38,791 nucleotides of DNA from Candidatus Pelethocola excrementipullorum (GCA_018714325.1 DVNN01000092.1:1-38791), one strand, 5' to 3'; positions 24,132 through 33,041 are shown, numbered from the stretch's first letter. The notes: generated by a model not told the origin, from the sequence alone. A program made the numbers and translations.

Positions 24132-27035
24132 ATGATTGAAGCATATGAATTATTACAGCAAGAAGAGATACAGGATATACAAGCAAAAGGTTATCTTTAT
24201 AAGCACAAAAAAAGTGGTGCCAGGATTATGCTGCTGGCCAATGACGATGAGAATAAGGTGTTCAACATTGCATTTCGTACCCCGCCGGCCAACTCTACCG
24301 GAGTGGCCCATATCATAGAGCATACTTTGCTCTGCGGATCCAGAAAGTTTCCTTTGAAGGATCCTTTTGTGGAATTGGTGAAAGGCAGTCTGAACACCTT
24401 TTTAAATGCGATGACTTTTCCAGATAAAACCATGTTTCCGGTGGCAAGCTGCAATGATACGGATTTCCAGAACTTGATGGATGTGTATCTGGATGCGGTT
24501 TTCTACCCCAATATCTATAAGAATGAGAAAATCTTCCAGCAGGAGGGTTGGCACTATCATCTGGAGCAGGAATCAGATCCCCTGACCTACAACGGAGTTG
24601 TGTACAACGAGATGAAGGGTGCCTTTTCCTCAGCGGATGAGGTTTTAAACCGTGAAGTGTTCAATACCCTGTTCCCGGATACGGCCTACGGCGTGGAATC
24701 GGGAGGAGATCCCAGGGTGATTCCCTCTTTGAGCTATGAGGAATTCCTGGATTTCCATAGAAAATACTATCATCCATCCAACAGCTATATCTATCTCTAT
24801 GGAAACATGGATATGGAGGAGAAGTTGGACTGGCTGGATAAGGAATATTTGAGCAGTTTCGACAAAATTCAGGTGGATTCTGAAATTGGACTTCAGAAAC
24901 CGTTTGGTGAGAGGAAGGATGTGCGGCTTTCTTATCCGATTCTGGACCATGAGGAAGAGGAGAACAACACCTATTTATCTTACAATATGGCTGCAGGCAC
25001 CACATTGGATGTGAAGCTTTGCGTCGCATTTTCCGTGCTGGAGTACGCCCTGCTGGATGCACCTGGAGCACCTGTAAAACAAGCCCTTTTAGATGCTCAC
25101 ATCGGAAAAGACGTGGTGGGATCATACGAGGACGGAATCTTACAGCCATACTTCCAGATCGTGGCTAAGAATGCCAACGCTTCCGACAAGGAAGAGTTCC
25201 TGAAGGTGATTCACGATACCTTACAGAATATCGTGGATCAGGGAATCGACAAGAAGGCGATTCTGGCCGGTATCAATTATTTTGAATTCCGGTTCCGAGA
25301 GGCGGATTATGCATCTTATCCCAAGGGACTGATCTATGGGATCGACGTGTTCGACAGCTGGTTATATGATGACGGCAAACCATGGATGCATCTGAAGCAG
25401 CTGGAAGTATTCCAGGAATTGAAACAAGAGGCCGAGAAAGGCTATTATGAAGGCCTGATTCAGAAGTACCTGCTGTCAAATGAGCATTCCTCCATGGTGA
25501 CACTTGTGCCGGAAAAAGGGCTGACAGAGAGAGACGAGCAGGAGACGGCAAAGAAGCTGGCATCATATAAGGCCACCCTGTCCCAGGAAGAGCTGGAGAG
25601 CTTGGTGGAACAGACCAGGGCATTAAAGGAGTTCCAGGAATCCGAAGACAGCGAGGAGATCAAGAAGTGTATTCCTCTGCTAAAGCGTTCGGATATCAGA
25701 AAAGAATCCATCCGGTTGTATCATGAAGAGCATCGCCAGGGAGATACAGTTCTCCTGCATCATAATCTGTTCACCAATGGAATCGCCTATGTAAGTCTGT
25801 TGTTTGACACCAAACACGTGCCGGATGAACTAATATCTTATATGGGAATTCTGAAGTCGGTGTTGGGGTATGTAAGCACGGAGCGCTTTAGCTACAGCGA
25901 ATTGTTCAATGAAATCAATGCCGATACCGGTGGAATCAGTTGTGGATTGCAGGTATTCCAAAACCCTGCACGGAACGATGATTGTACCAGAATGTTCGGC
26001 GTCAGATTAAAGTGCCTCTATCATAAATTGGATTTTGCCTTTGATATGGTGAAAGAGATTCTAAATACTTCCAAACTGGATGATGAGAAGCGTCTTTATG
26101 AAATCCTGGGAAGCTTAAAGGCCAGATTGCAGCAGGCGATTCCCGGTGCGGGTCATTCCAGCGCTGTACTAAGAGCCAGCTCTTATTTCTCGGCGGGATC
26201 TTACTTCCAGGAGCAGATTGCAGGTATCACCTTCTATGAGCTGGTTGAGAATCTCGAGAAGAATTTTGAAGAGCGAAAAGCAGACTTGATAGATAAACTG
26301 AAAACCTTGATGGGATATATTTTCCGTCCTGAGAATCTGTTCGTCAGTGTTACCGCCGACGAGAATGGTTATAAGGGCATGGAGCAGCGGATCGCTTTCA
26401 TGAAGGAATATCTTCACAAAGATACCTTGGAGCAGGGAGGCATCCAGTATCGTCTGGAGCAGAAAAATGAGGCATTTAAGACGGCAGGTCAGGTGCAGTA
26501 TGTGGCGACTTGCGGAAACTTCAGAGAGGCGGGCTTTGACTATACAGGCAGCTTACGGATTCTGAAGATGATCTTGAATTATGATTATCTTTGGATGAAT
26601 CTGAGGGTTAAGGGCGGTGCCTACGGCTGTATGAGTGGATTTAAGCGTACAGGAGAGGCTTATCTGGTATCCTATCGTGATCCGAATCTGTCCAAGACTC
26701 TGGAGACCTATAAGGGAATCAAGGATTATCTGAATCAATTCGACTGCCCGGAACGAGATATGACCAAATATATCATCGGAACTATCAGCGAACTGGATAC
26801 ACCGCTGAATCCTTCTGCCAAAGGAAGTGTTTCGCTGAATGCCTATTTCAGCGGGCTGACCGAAGCAGATTTCCAGAAAGAACGGGATGAGATATTAGGC
26901 GCCTCTTGTGAGGATATCCGCAGATTGGCGGAGCTGGTGGATGCAGTGGTTTCCCAGCACAATATCTGTGTGATTGGAAGCTCTGCAGAGATAGAAAAAG
27001 ACAAAGAAGTCTTTAAAGAAATCAAACAATTTTAA
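24132..27035 (+). CDS. M16C family zinc metallopeptidase (insulinase/PreP-like)
   Basis: A 967-residue protease of the M16C group, related to presequence protease PreP, which degrades peptides inside a closed chamber made by two halves. The inverted zinc motif HXXEH appears as HIIEHTLLCGS near residue 59, and the distal Glu lies in YNEMKGAFSSADE near residue 160. The middle part fits the M16C-associated domain, and the C-terminal half contains the R/Y pair region GGAYG (near 832), which closes on substrate. The length equals the family norm. ATG at 24132 follows AAGGAGG; longer frames run through the terminator. First gene of an apparent operon with era (30 bp gap), recO and the HAD gene. No signal peptide, so it is cytoplasmic. 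Confidence 0.93.
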   Translation: MIEAYELLQQEEIQDIQAKGYLYKHKKSGARIMLLANDDENKVFNIAFRTPPANSTGVAHIIEHTLLCGSRKFPLKDPFVELVKGSLNTFLNAMTFPDKTMFPVASCNDTDFQNLMDVYLDAVFYPNIYKNEKIFQQEGWHYHLEQESDPLTYNGVVYNEMKGAFSSADEVLNREVFNTLFPDTAYGVESGGDPRVIPSLSYEEFLDFHRKYYHPSNSYIYLYGNMDMEEKLDWLDKEYLSSFDKIQVDSEIGLQKPFGERKDVRLSYPILDHEEEENNTYLSYNMAAGTTLDVKLCVAFSVLEYALLDAPGAPVKQALLDAHIGKDVVGSYEDGILQPYFQIVAKNANASDKEEFLKVIHDTLQNIVDQGIDKKAILAGINYFEFRFREADYASYPKGLIYGIDVFDSWLYDDGKPWMHLKQLEVFQELKQEAEKGYYEGLIQKYLLSNEHSSMVTLVPEKGLTERDEQETAKKLASYKATLSQEELESLVEQTRALKEFQESEDSEEIKKCIPLLKRSDIRKESIRLYHEEHRQGDTVLLHHNLFTNGIAYVSLLFDTKHVPDELISYMGILKSVLGYVSTERFSYSELFNEINADTGGISCGLQVFQNPARNDDCTRMFGVRLKCLYHKLDFAFDMVKEILNTSKLDDEKRLYEILGSLKARLQQAIPGAGHSSAVLRASSYFSAGSYFQEQIAGITFYELVENLEKNFEERKADLIDKLKTLMGYIFRPENLFVSVTADENGYKGMEQRIAFMKEYLHKDTLEQGGIQYRLEQKNEAFKTAGQVQYVATCGNFREAGFDYTGSLRILKMILNYDYLWMNLRVKGGAYGCMSGFKRTGEAYLVSYRDPNLSKTLETYKGIKDYLNQFDCPERDMTKYIIGTISELDTPLNPSAKGSVSLNAYFSGLTEADFQKERDEILGASCEDIRRLAELVDAVVSQHNICVIGSSAEIEKDKEVFKEIKQF

Positions 27036-27065
27036 GAAGCCCAGAAGGCATGGAGAGAATACAGT

Positions 27066-27971
27066 ATGAGTGAAAATTATAAATCAGGATTTGTGGCAAT
27101 CATCGGTAGGCCCAACGTGGGTAAATCCACGTTGATGAATCACCTGATCGGCCAGAAGATTGCCATCACATCCAAGAAGCCACAGACCACCAGAAACAAG
27201 ATACAGACGGTGTATTCTTGTGAGAAGGGACAGATTGTATTTCTGGATACGCCTGGAATTCATAAGGCGAAGAACAAACTGGGACAATATATGGTCAATG
27301 TGGCGGAACGTACCCTTCAGGAGGTGGATGTGATTCTGTGGCTCGTGGAGCCCAGTACCTTCATAGGCGCCGGAGAGCGGCACATTGCCGAGCAGCTGGA
27401 GAAGGCACAGCTTCCGGTCATCCTTGTTATCAATAAGGTGGATACGGTGAAGAAGGAAGAAGTACTGGCCTTTATTGACACCTATCGGAAGCTCTATGAC
27501 TTTGATGAGATCATCCCGGCTTCGGCACTGAGAGGCCAGAATACCCAGGATATTATTGATTCTATTTTCAAATATCTGACTTATGGGCCTCAGTTCTATG
27601 ATGAGGATACGGTGACGGATCAGCCCATGCGTCAGATTGTGGCGGAAGTCATTCGAGAAAAAGCATTACACGCGCTGGATGAGGAGATACCTCATGGAAT
27701 CGCGGTCTATATCGACAGTATGAAGGAACGTACCGGAGGCAAGATGACCGATATCGATGCTACCATCGTATGCGAACGGGAATCTCATAAAGGAATCATC
27801 ATAGGTAAGCAGGGAGCTATGTTGAAGAAGATTGGTTCCAATGCCCGTTATGAGATTGAGCGGCTTCTGGATCAGAAAGTGAATCTGAAACTCTGGGTCA
27901 AGGTGAAGAAGGACTGGAGAGACAGTGATTTCCTGATTAAGAATTTCGGGTATGATAAGAAAGAGATATAG
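27066..27971 (+). CDS. era: Ribosome-assembly GTPase Era
   Basis: A 301-residue GTPase needed for maturation of the 30S ribosomal subunit and binding the 3' end of 16S rRNA. G1 GRPNVGKST (near 14-22), the switch region TSKKPQTTRNKIQ, G3 DTPGIHK, G4 NKVD, and the C-terminal KH domain with IGKQGAMLKKIGSNARYEIERL. Every hallmark of Era is present and the length is normal. It is followed closely by recO, an order conserved in Firmicutes. Confidence 0.98.
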   Translation: MSENYKSGFVAIIGRPNVGKSTLMNHLIGQKIAITSKKPQTTRNKIQTVYSCEKGQIVFLDTPGIHKAKNKLGQYMVNVAERTLQEVDVILWLVEPSTFIGAGERHIAEQLEKAQLPVILVINKVDTVKKEEVLAFIDTYRKLYDFDEIIPASALRGQNTQDIIDSIFKYLTYGPQFYDEDTVTDQPMRQIVAEVIREKALHALDEEIPHGIAVYIDSMKERTGGKMTDIDATIVCERESHKGIIIGKQGAMLKKIGSNARYEIERLLDQKVNLKLWVKVKKDWRDSDFLIKNFGYDKKEI

Positions 27972-28004
27972 TTCAGTTTTGCCAGGTGGATGTTGGAGGA
28001 AAGT

Positions 28005-28655
28005 ATGAGTGAACCGATTCAAGTAACAGGGATGGTTCTGTCCGTCATGCCGATTGGTGATTATGATAAGCGGGTGGTTCTGCTGACCAGGGAACGGGGG
28101 AAACTGACCATGTTTGCCCGTGGTGCCCGAAGACCCAACAGTGTGTTGATGGCCGCAACCAATCCCTTCGTATTCGGTTCGTTTACGGTATATGAGGGGA
28201 GAACCTCCTATAGTCTGGTCAGTGTGGATATAAGAGAGTATTTTATGGAACTGGCCAATGAGCAGCCCGGGGTTTATTACGGCTTTTATTTCCTGGAATT
28301 TGCCGATTATTATGGCCGGGAAGGCACCGATGAGGCCCAGATGCTGAATCTGCTCTATGTATCGCTGAAGGCATTGCTCAGCCATAAGTTTGAAAACAGG
28401 CTGGTGCGCAGGATCTTTGAGATAAAGGCTTTGACGGTCAATGGAGAATATGCTCCGGAGGTTCAAAACATGAGCCCTTCGGCGTTATATACCTGTCAAT
28501 ATGTGGCATCTGCCCCTATGGACAAGTTGTATACATTTACGGTGAAGCCGGAGGTTTTAAGGGAACTGGAGCGGCTTATGGACCGGTATATGCCCAAGGT
28601 GATTGACCGGAAGTTTAAAAGTCTGTCTATTCTCAAGATGCTTGACGATGGATAA
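28005..28655 (+). CDS. recO: DNA repair protein RecO
   Basis: Recombination mediator that, with RecR, loads RecA on single-stranded DNA. The N-terminal OB-fold (about residues 1-80) shows [40 protein letters not shown], the usual RecO beginning. The C-terminal helical domain follows. At 216 residues it is shorter than the typical 240-250, and the four-Cys zinc finger found in many RecO proteins is missing, with the corresponding region collapsed. ATG at 28005 has GGAGGA upstream; the alternative ATG at 27990 is too close to its own purine run. Placement directly after era supports the call. Confidence 0.93.
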   Translation: MSEPIQVTGMVLSVMPIGDYDKRVVLLTRERGKLTMFARGARRPNSVLMAATNPFVFGSFTVYEGRTSYSLVSVDIREYFMELANEQPGVYYGFYFLEFADYYGREGTDEAQMLNLLYVSLKALLSHKFENRLVRRIFEIKALTVNGEYAPEVQNMSPSALYTCQYVASAPMDKLYTFTVKPEVLRELERLMDRYMPKVIDRKFKSLSILKMLDDG

Positions 28656-28703
28656 GATGTTCGGACGAATAGATTGATTGGAAATATAGGAGGATGTGAC
28701 AAG

Positions 28704-29534
28704 ATGAAAAATGCTAAGAGATTCCTGGCAATTCTAGGAGCGGTGCTGCTGCTGGGACTGTATCTGGCAACATTGATTTTCGCCATGGTTGACAGTCCAT
28801 TTGCCTATACGATGTTTAAAATCTGCCTGTACTCTACCATTATGGTGCCGGTGCTGATATACGCCATGATTCTGGTATACCGCAGGTTGAAAGAAAAGAA
28901 CAAAGAGATGTATGGCATGAAAATCGATACGGTGATTTTCGATGTCGGCAACGTACTGGTGGATTATAACTGGAAAAAGTATCTGGACAGCTTTGATTAC
29001 GATGAAGACATGAAGGAGATTCTGGCAGAGGCCATGTACCTGAATCCGCTGTGGGAGGAGGCCGACCGGGGCAAGCTGACCCCGGAAGAATTGACGGAAG
29101 GATTTGTGAAAAACTGTCCCGAATATGAGCAGGAATTGAGAATGCTCTATGAAACCCAGGGTAAAACCATTTTTTCATTTGACTATGCCGGTGACTGGAT
29201 TAAGTCTTTGAAAAAGCTTGGATTAAGGGTTTATATCTTGTCCAACTATTCTGAAAGAATGTTTGAGCAGACCAAAGAACAATTGGATTTCCTGCCTCTG
29301 GTGGATGGAGCTTTGTTCTCTTTCCAGTGTCATATGATTAAACCAGAGAGGGGAATCTATGAGGAGCTGATTCACAGGTATAACATCAAACCCCAGCGGG
29401 CGGTGTTTATCGATGACAGACAGAAGAATGTGGATGGCGCCAGGGATGCCGGGCTTCAGGCTCTGCGTTTCACCAGCTATGAGGATACGAAAAGGGCACT
29501 TAGCAGGCTGCTGACCACCTTATCTTCCGAATAA
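28704..29534 (+). CDS. HAD superfamily hydrolase with N-terminal membrane segments
   Basis: A 276-residue fusion. Residues about 5-25 and 35-58 are two hydrophobic helices (FLAILGAVLLLGLYLATLIF; YSTIMVPVLIYAMILVY), then from about residue 72 a HAD subfamily IA domain like YihX: motif I FDVGNVLVDYNW (nucleophile Asp near 79; the second Asp of DxD is Gly, as in YihX-like proteins), motif II ILSNYSE, motif III Lys in IKPERGIYEEL (near 212), and motif IV FIDDRQKNVDGARDAG (near 235). The catalytic domain would be tethered to the cytoplasmic face. AGGAGGA supports the start at 28704, and no separate ribosome binding site is seen before the HAD part. Sugar-phosphate or nucleotide-type phosphatase activity is likely; substrate unknown. 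Confidence 0.85.
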   Translation: MKNAKRFLAILGAVLLLGLYLATLIFAMVDSPFAYTMFKICLYSTIMVPVLIYAMILVYRRLKEKNKEMYGMKIDTVIFDVGNVLVDYNWKKYLDSFDYDEDMKEILAEAMYLNPLWEEADRGKLTPEELTEGFVKNCPEYEQELRMLYETQGKTIFSFDYAGDWIKSLKKLGLRVYILSNYSERMFEQTKEQLDFLPLVDGALFSFQCHMIKPERGIYEELIHRYNIKPQRAVFIDDRQKNVDGARDAGLQALRFTSYEDTKRALSRLLTTLSSE

Positions 29535-29665
29535 TTCACAAAGTTTAGAAAGATTTAATGGGCCAAAGAATTGCTTTTTCCTTATAAAAGGAATAAAGTA
29601 ATGCTTAGAAGACAAATTAAATATGATAGAAGCAAGTGAAGAAAAGGAAGTGAGCGTGACAATTC

Positions 29666-30067
29666 ATGAATAAATTAAGAGAGATATTACAAAACTTTAT
29701 GACAGGGCGATATGGTCTTGACCAGCTGGGCAGATTCTCCATGTATGCATCTTTGGCTTTTCTGCTGATCTCCATGATCACAGGGAACAACTGGTTTTAT
29801 CTCATCGCCTTAGTGCTGTTGGTAACCTCTTATGTGCGCATGTTCTCGCGAAAGCATAGCAATCGCTATGCGGAAAATGAAAAGTATCTGGAATGGAAAG
29901 GAAAGTTCCTGGGCTTCTTTAAGGGCGGCGCACGTCAGGCAAAGGATAGAGATCATAGTTATTTCCGTTGCCCCAACTGTAATCAGAAGGTGAGGGTTCC
30001 AAAAGGTAAGGGCACAATATCCATTCGCTGCCCAAAATGCCAGCATGAATTCATCAAACGTACATAA
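29666..30067 (+). CDS. Small membrane protein with C-terminal zinc ribbon
   Basis: A 133-residue protein I cannot place in a named family. It has one hydrophobic hairpin (about residues 23-56, ASLAFLLISMITG and FYLIALVLLVTSYV), a basic middle, and a zinc-ribbon end with CPNCNQKVRVPKGKG and CPKCQHEF (Cys near 103, 106, 122 and 125). Such tails bind zinc and often contact nucleic acid or protein. The start follows AAGGAAGTGAG, with rather long spacing. It stands 12 bp before the DUF5685 gene and likely forms an operon with it and the DnaJ-like gene. Confidence 0.75.
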   Translation: MNKLREILQNFMTGRYGLDQLGRFSMYASLAFLLISMITGNNWFYLIALVLLVTSYVRMFSRKHSNRYAENEKYLEWKGKFLGFFKGGARQAKDRDHSYFRCPNCNQKVRVPKGKGTISIRCPKCQHEFIKRT

Positions 30068-30079
30068 GGGGGACTTTGG

Positions 30080-30940
30080 ATGTTTGGTTATGTGACCATC
30101 AACAAAGAAGAACTGAAGTTAAAAGATTATCAGAAGTATCAGGCATACTACTGTGGTGTATGTCAGGAGCTGAAAGAATCTTTCGGGCAGGCGGGAAGGC
30201 TGACATTGACTTATGATATGACATTTCTGTCGGTGTTGCTGACCGGCTTATATGAGGATGCCACTAAGAGAGAAGAGCACTTCTGCGTGGTGCATCCTAT
30301 GAAGAAGCACCCCTGCCTGCGCAATGAATTTACCAGATATGCATCGGATATGAACATTCTTCTGGCCTACTATAACCTGTTGGATGACTGGCAGGACGAG
30401 CGGAAGAAGGCAAGTTATACGGCTGCCAAGATTTTGAGAAAATCATTTTTAAAGGTGGCTGATCAATATCCGCGGCAGACCAAGGCGGTGAAGGAATATC
30501 TGAGAAAGATTCACGAATGTGAAGAGCAGAATTCCGATGACCTGGATCTGGCGGCCGGCCTGACCGGTGAGGTACTGGGAGAGATTTATGCGTATCGGGA
30601 TGATATCTGGAGTGAGGATCTGCGGGAACTGGGATTTTTTCTGGGTAAATACATCTATCTTATGGATGCTTATGAAGACCTGGAAAAGGATAAGAAGAGC
30701 GGGAATTATAATCCGTTCAAATTCATAGAGCAAACCCCGGAATTCGATAAGGCGGCGGAAGAGATTCTGACGATGATGGCCGCTTCGGCTTCCAAGGCAT
30801 TTGAAAAGCTTCCCATCATAGAAAATGTGGACATTTTACGGAATATATTGTATATTGGAATTTGGACCAAATATGATCAGGAAAAGATGAAGAAAAAGAA
30901 AGAGAATGCCGCGGAAGATAGCGGACACGAGGAGAAATAA
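30080..30940 (+). CDS. DUF5685 family protein
   Basis: A 286-residue helical protein that I recognise as DUF5685, of unknown function. Seen: MFGYVTINKEELKLKDYQKYQAYYCGVCQEL with a CGVC pair near residue 24, two further Cys/His in HFCVVHPMKKHPC, then LLDDWQDE near 101-108 and YLMDAYEDLEKDKKSGNYNPF near 195-215. The last two segments resemble the two Asp-rich motifs of squalene/phytoene synthases (DDxxD, and DxxxD followed by a Tyr-x-Pro). The C-terminus is Lys/Glu-rich. It sits between the zinc-ribbon membrane protein and the DnaJ-like protein, with 6 bp to the latter. Function is not assigned; the isoprenoid-synthase resemblance is an observation. Confidence 0.82.
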   Translation: MFGYVTINKEELKLKDYQKYQAYYCGVCQELKESFGQAGRLTLTYDMTFLSVLLTGLYEDATKREEHFCVVHPMKKHPCLRNEFTRYASDMNILLAYYNLLDDWQDERKKASYTAAKILRKSFLKVADQYPRQTKAVKEYLRKIHECEEQNSDDLDLAAGLTGEVLGEIYAYRDDIWSEDLRELGFFLGKYIYLMDAYEDLEKDKKSGNYNPFKFIEQTPEFDKAAEEILTMMAASASKAFEKLPIIENVDILRNILYIGIWTKYDQEKMKKKKENAAEDSGHEEK

Positions 30941-30946
30941 TAACAG

Positions 30947-31615
30947 ATGGCAGATCCATATAAGGTGCTGGGAATCTCCAGGGATGCCAGCACGGATGAA
31001 ATAAAAAAAGCATATCGGACATTAAGCCGGAAATATCATCCGGATGCAAATATTAATAACCCCAATAAAGCTCAGGCAGAAGAGATGTTTAAGCTGGTGC
31101 AGCAGGCCTATAAACAGATCATGGATGAGAAGGAAGGCAGAGCTTCGTCTTCCGGAAGTTCAGGCCAGGATTACGGTGGTTATGGCGGATACGGTGGGTT
31201 TGGCGGTTTTGGCGGATACGGTCAGGGCAACAGGCAGCAGAATCCCTATGGCAATAGTGAAGCAGATGTGGAAATGCGTGCTGCGGCCAACTTTATCAAC
31301 AACCGTATGTATAGCGAAGCCATGAACGTGCTGAACAATATTTCAGGGCATACAGCCTACTGGTATTATCTCCACGCGGTGGCAAACTATGGACTAGGCA
31401 ACAATATCAATGCGGTGCAGGATGCCCAGCAGGCGGTTAATATGGAACCTGATAATTTCCAATACCGTCAGCTTCTCCAACAGCTTCAGGGCGGTGGTCA
31501 GTGGTATACCAGCATGGGTCAGGACTATGGTTTTGACCGTGAGGGCTCAGGTTTTGGAAACTGGTGCTGCCAGTGTCTGGCCTGTAACGCTATTCTCAAC
31601 TGTTGCTGCTGTTGA
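30947..31615 (+). CDS. DnaJ domain-containing protein with Cys-rich C-terminus
   Basis: A 222-residue J-domain protein. Residues about 4-65 are the J domain with the essential HPD ([27 protein letters not shown]); such domains stimulate DnaK ATPase. Then comes a Gly/Tyr/Phe-rich linker with GGYGG and GGFGG repeats (about 75-100), a helical region resembling tetratricopeptide repeats ([12 protein letters not shown], then [27 protein letters not shown]), and a terminal [16 protein letters not shown]. It lacks the DnaJ zinc-finger and substrate-binding domains, so it is a specialised co-chaperone rather than housekeeping DnaJ. The final Cys cluster could bind metal or be acylated. Last gene of the three-gene operon. 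Confidence 0.88.
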   Translation: MADPYKVLGISRDASTDEIKKAYRTLSRKYHPDANINNPNKAQAEEMFKLVQQAYKQIMDEKEGRASSSGSSGQDYGGYGGYGGFGGFGGYGQGNRQQNPYGNSEADVEMRAAANFINNRMYSEAMNVLNNISGHTAYWYYLHAVANYGLGNNINAVQDAQQAVNMEPDNFQYRQLLQQLQGGGQWYTSMGQDYGFDREGSGFGNWCCQCLACNAILNCCCC

Positions 31616-31686
31616 TACGGCGTTCTTAGCAGTCTAAAAATTATTTTAAATATTTTTAAAAAGTGTATGATAAAAAGGAAAAGGGG

Positions 31687-31770
31687 TATAATGTAAGTAT
31701 ACAAAAGATGACTTGAATACTTATCCTCCCCTATGACATCCCAGAAGCGTAGCTTCTGGGATGTTTTTTA
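31687..31770 (+). ncRNA. Candidate small RNA ending in a strong terminator
   Basis: TATAAT at 31687-31692 is followed by a stretch with TAAGTAT/ATACTTA able to form a hairpin, then an unpaired pyrimidine run TCCTCCCC, then a terminator. The product would be about 70 nt. The C-rich segment is complementary to Shine-Dalgarno sequences, as in RsaE-type small RNAs of Firmicutes. The -35 region is poor, so this may instead be just the operon terminator. Confidence 0.3.
31736..31769 (+). terminator. Strong intrinsic terminator upstream of the PocR regulator
   Basis: ACATCCCAGAAGC (31736-31748) and GCTTCTGGGATGT (31752-31764) form a 13-bp perfect stem with a 3-nt loop followed by T6. It ends either the dnaJ-like operon or a small RNA. 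Confidence 0.92.
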
Positions 31771-31815
31771 CGCGCGTCAGCGCCAGAGTCTGCTTTGTTT
31801 CCGTTTTATCAATCA

Positions 31816-31844
31816 TGTACAATAAATTGAGAAAATGTTATAAT
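31816..31844 (+). promoter_or_regulatory. Promoter of the PocR-AraC regulator
   Basis: TGTACA (31816-31821), 17 bp, TATAAT (31839-31844) with a TGT extension before the -10 box. Confidence 0.6.
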
Positions 31845-31887
31845 TGAGTATAGTATCAGTTGTATGTATTGCAATGGGGGAATTTAC

Positions 31888-32937
31888 GTGAAGAAATGGA
31901 TGAAGTTAGAGAATATCTTTGATATTGAAGAATGGGAAATTGTACAGGATTCCCTTGCCAATGTAACCGGCATGGCGATAATCACTGTGGACTATAAAGG
32001 GGTTCCGGTTACAAAACACAGCTGCTGTCATGCTTTCTGTCAAAGTATCCGTAATGATAAAGAGCTAAGTGAATATTGTCAGAAATGTGATGCCAGAGGA
32101 GGATTGGAAGCCGTCCGCAGCAATGAGGCATACATATATCGATGTCATTTGGGAATTGTGGATATTGCAATTCCTATTATAGTGAATGACAAGTACATTG
32201 GCGCAATCATGGCGGGACAAGTGAGGGTAGCCAATGGGAGGGAAGGGGACTTAGAGCAGATATTTATTCCGGCCGATAAAGCCGTTCTGGATGAAGCGAA
32301 AGTAAGGCTGGCTAAGGAGTATCATGCCTTGCCTTTTTTATCAAAAGAACGAATTAAGATAATTGCAGATATGTTGTTTTATCTATGCAACTATATGGTG
32401 AAAGAATCCATCCATAAGATGGAGATTATCAATATGTATGAAGCTGTCTATCAAAATCAGGATGTGGATTTTTTAGAAAGCGATGAGTCGAAACAGCTGA
32501 AATCAGCGAAAAGAATTAAGGATGCCATGTCAGAAGTGATCCTGGAAGCCAACATTAAGAAAAAAGTGAAGTCGGATACGATTGCGAAAGAAAAAGAAGA
32601 ACGGGTACATCATAACAGCATCATTACCCAGGCTTTTAATTATATATATACCCATAAGAGTGAGTCTCCGTCATTAACACAACTTGCCGAACATTGCCAC
32701 GTCAGTCCCAGTTACCTAAGCCGCCTTTTTTCGAAGGAAGTGGGGGAGAGTTACTCCATGTTTGTCACGAAGCTAAAGGTGGAATGGGCAAAGGCGATAC
32801 TGGAGTCCTCGGATACCACCGTGCAGGAAATCAGCGAAGGATTAGGATTTAATGAGGCTGGATACTTCATCAAGGTATTTAAAAAATATGTGGGAGTAAC
32901 CCCCGCCCTATACCGCTCCTATTGTAAAACTCAATAA
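31888..32937 (+). CDS. PocR-domain AraC family transcriptional regulator
   Basis: About 349 residues. The N-terminal half (about 10-165) is a PocR sensory domain: LANVTGMAIITVDYKGVP, the Cys-rich SCCHAFCQSI and YCQKCDARGG, then YRCHLGIVDIAIPIIVNDKYIGAIMAGQ. A linker follows and the C-terminal AraC/HTH_18 domain (about 250-349) has both helix-turn-helix units, LTQLAEHCHVSPSYLSRLF and EISEGLGFNEAGYFIKVFKKYVGVTPALY. In Salmonella, PocR responds to propanediol or glycerol. The start is taken as GTG at 31888 because TGGGGG is correctly spaced before it; ATG at 31864 or 31900 are alternatives. It lies upstream of glycerol dehydrogenase and dihydroxyacetone kinase in the same direction and is the likely activator of that operon. 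Confidence 0.9.
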   Translation: MKKWMKLENIFDIEEWEIVQDSLANVTGMAIITVDYKGVPVTKHSCCHAFCQSIRNDKELSEYCQKCDARGGLEAVRSNEAYIYRCHLGIVDIAIPIIVNDKYIGAIMAGQVRVANGREGDLEQIFIPADKAVLDEAKVRLAKEYHALPFLSKERIKIIADMLFYLCNYMVKESIHKMEIINMYEAVYQNQDVDFLESDESKQLKSAKRIKDAMSEVILEANIKKKVKSDTIAKEKEERVHHNSIITQAFNYIYTHKSESPSLTQLAEHCHVSPSYLSRLFSKEVGESYSMFVTKLKVEWAKAILESSDTTVQEISEGLGFNEAGYFIKVFKKYVGVTPALYRSYCKTQ

Positions 32938-32975
32938 AAAACAGGACAAAAAATTCCTATTTATCATACGGATGG

Positions 32976-33008
32976 CAAGAAATTACGATTGGTTATCATA
33001 ATTTCTTG
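32976..33008. other. Hairpin between the PocR regulator and gldA
   Basis: CAAGAAATTACGAT (32976-32989) and ATCATAATTTCTTG (32995-33008) pair with a single mismatch around a 5-nt loop. No clear T run follows, so it is either a weak terminator of the regulator gene or a regulator-binding palindrome for the gldA promoter. Confidence 0.5.
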
Positions 33009-33041
33009 TCATCTTATCTCAATGCCAGCGATTCTTAAATT

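Noticed and set aside
27666-28466. Long minus-strand open frame of 266 codons opposite era and recO
   Set aside because: Both era and recO are unmistakable on the plus strand; the minus frame is a shadow without a recognisable motif.
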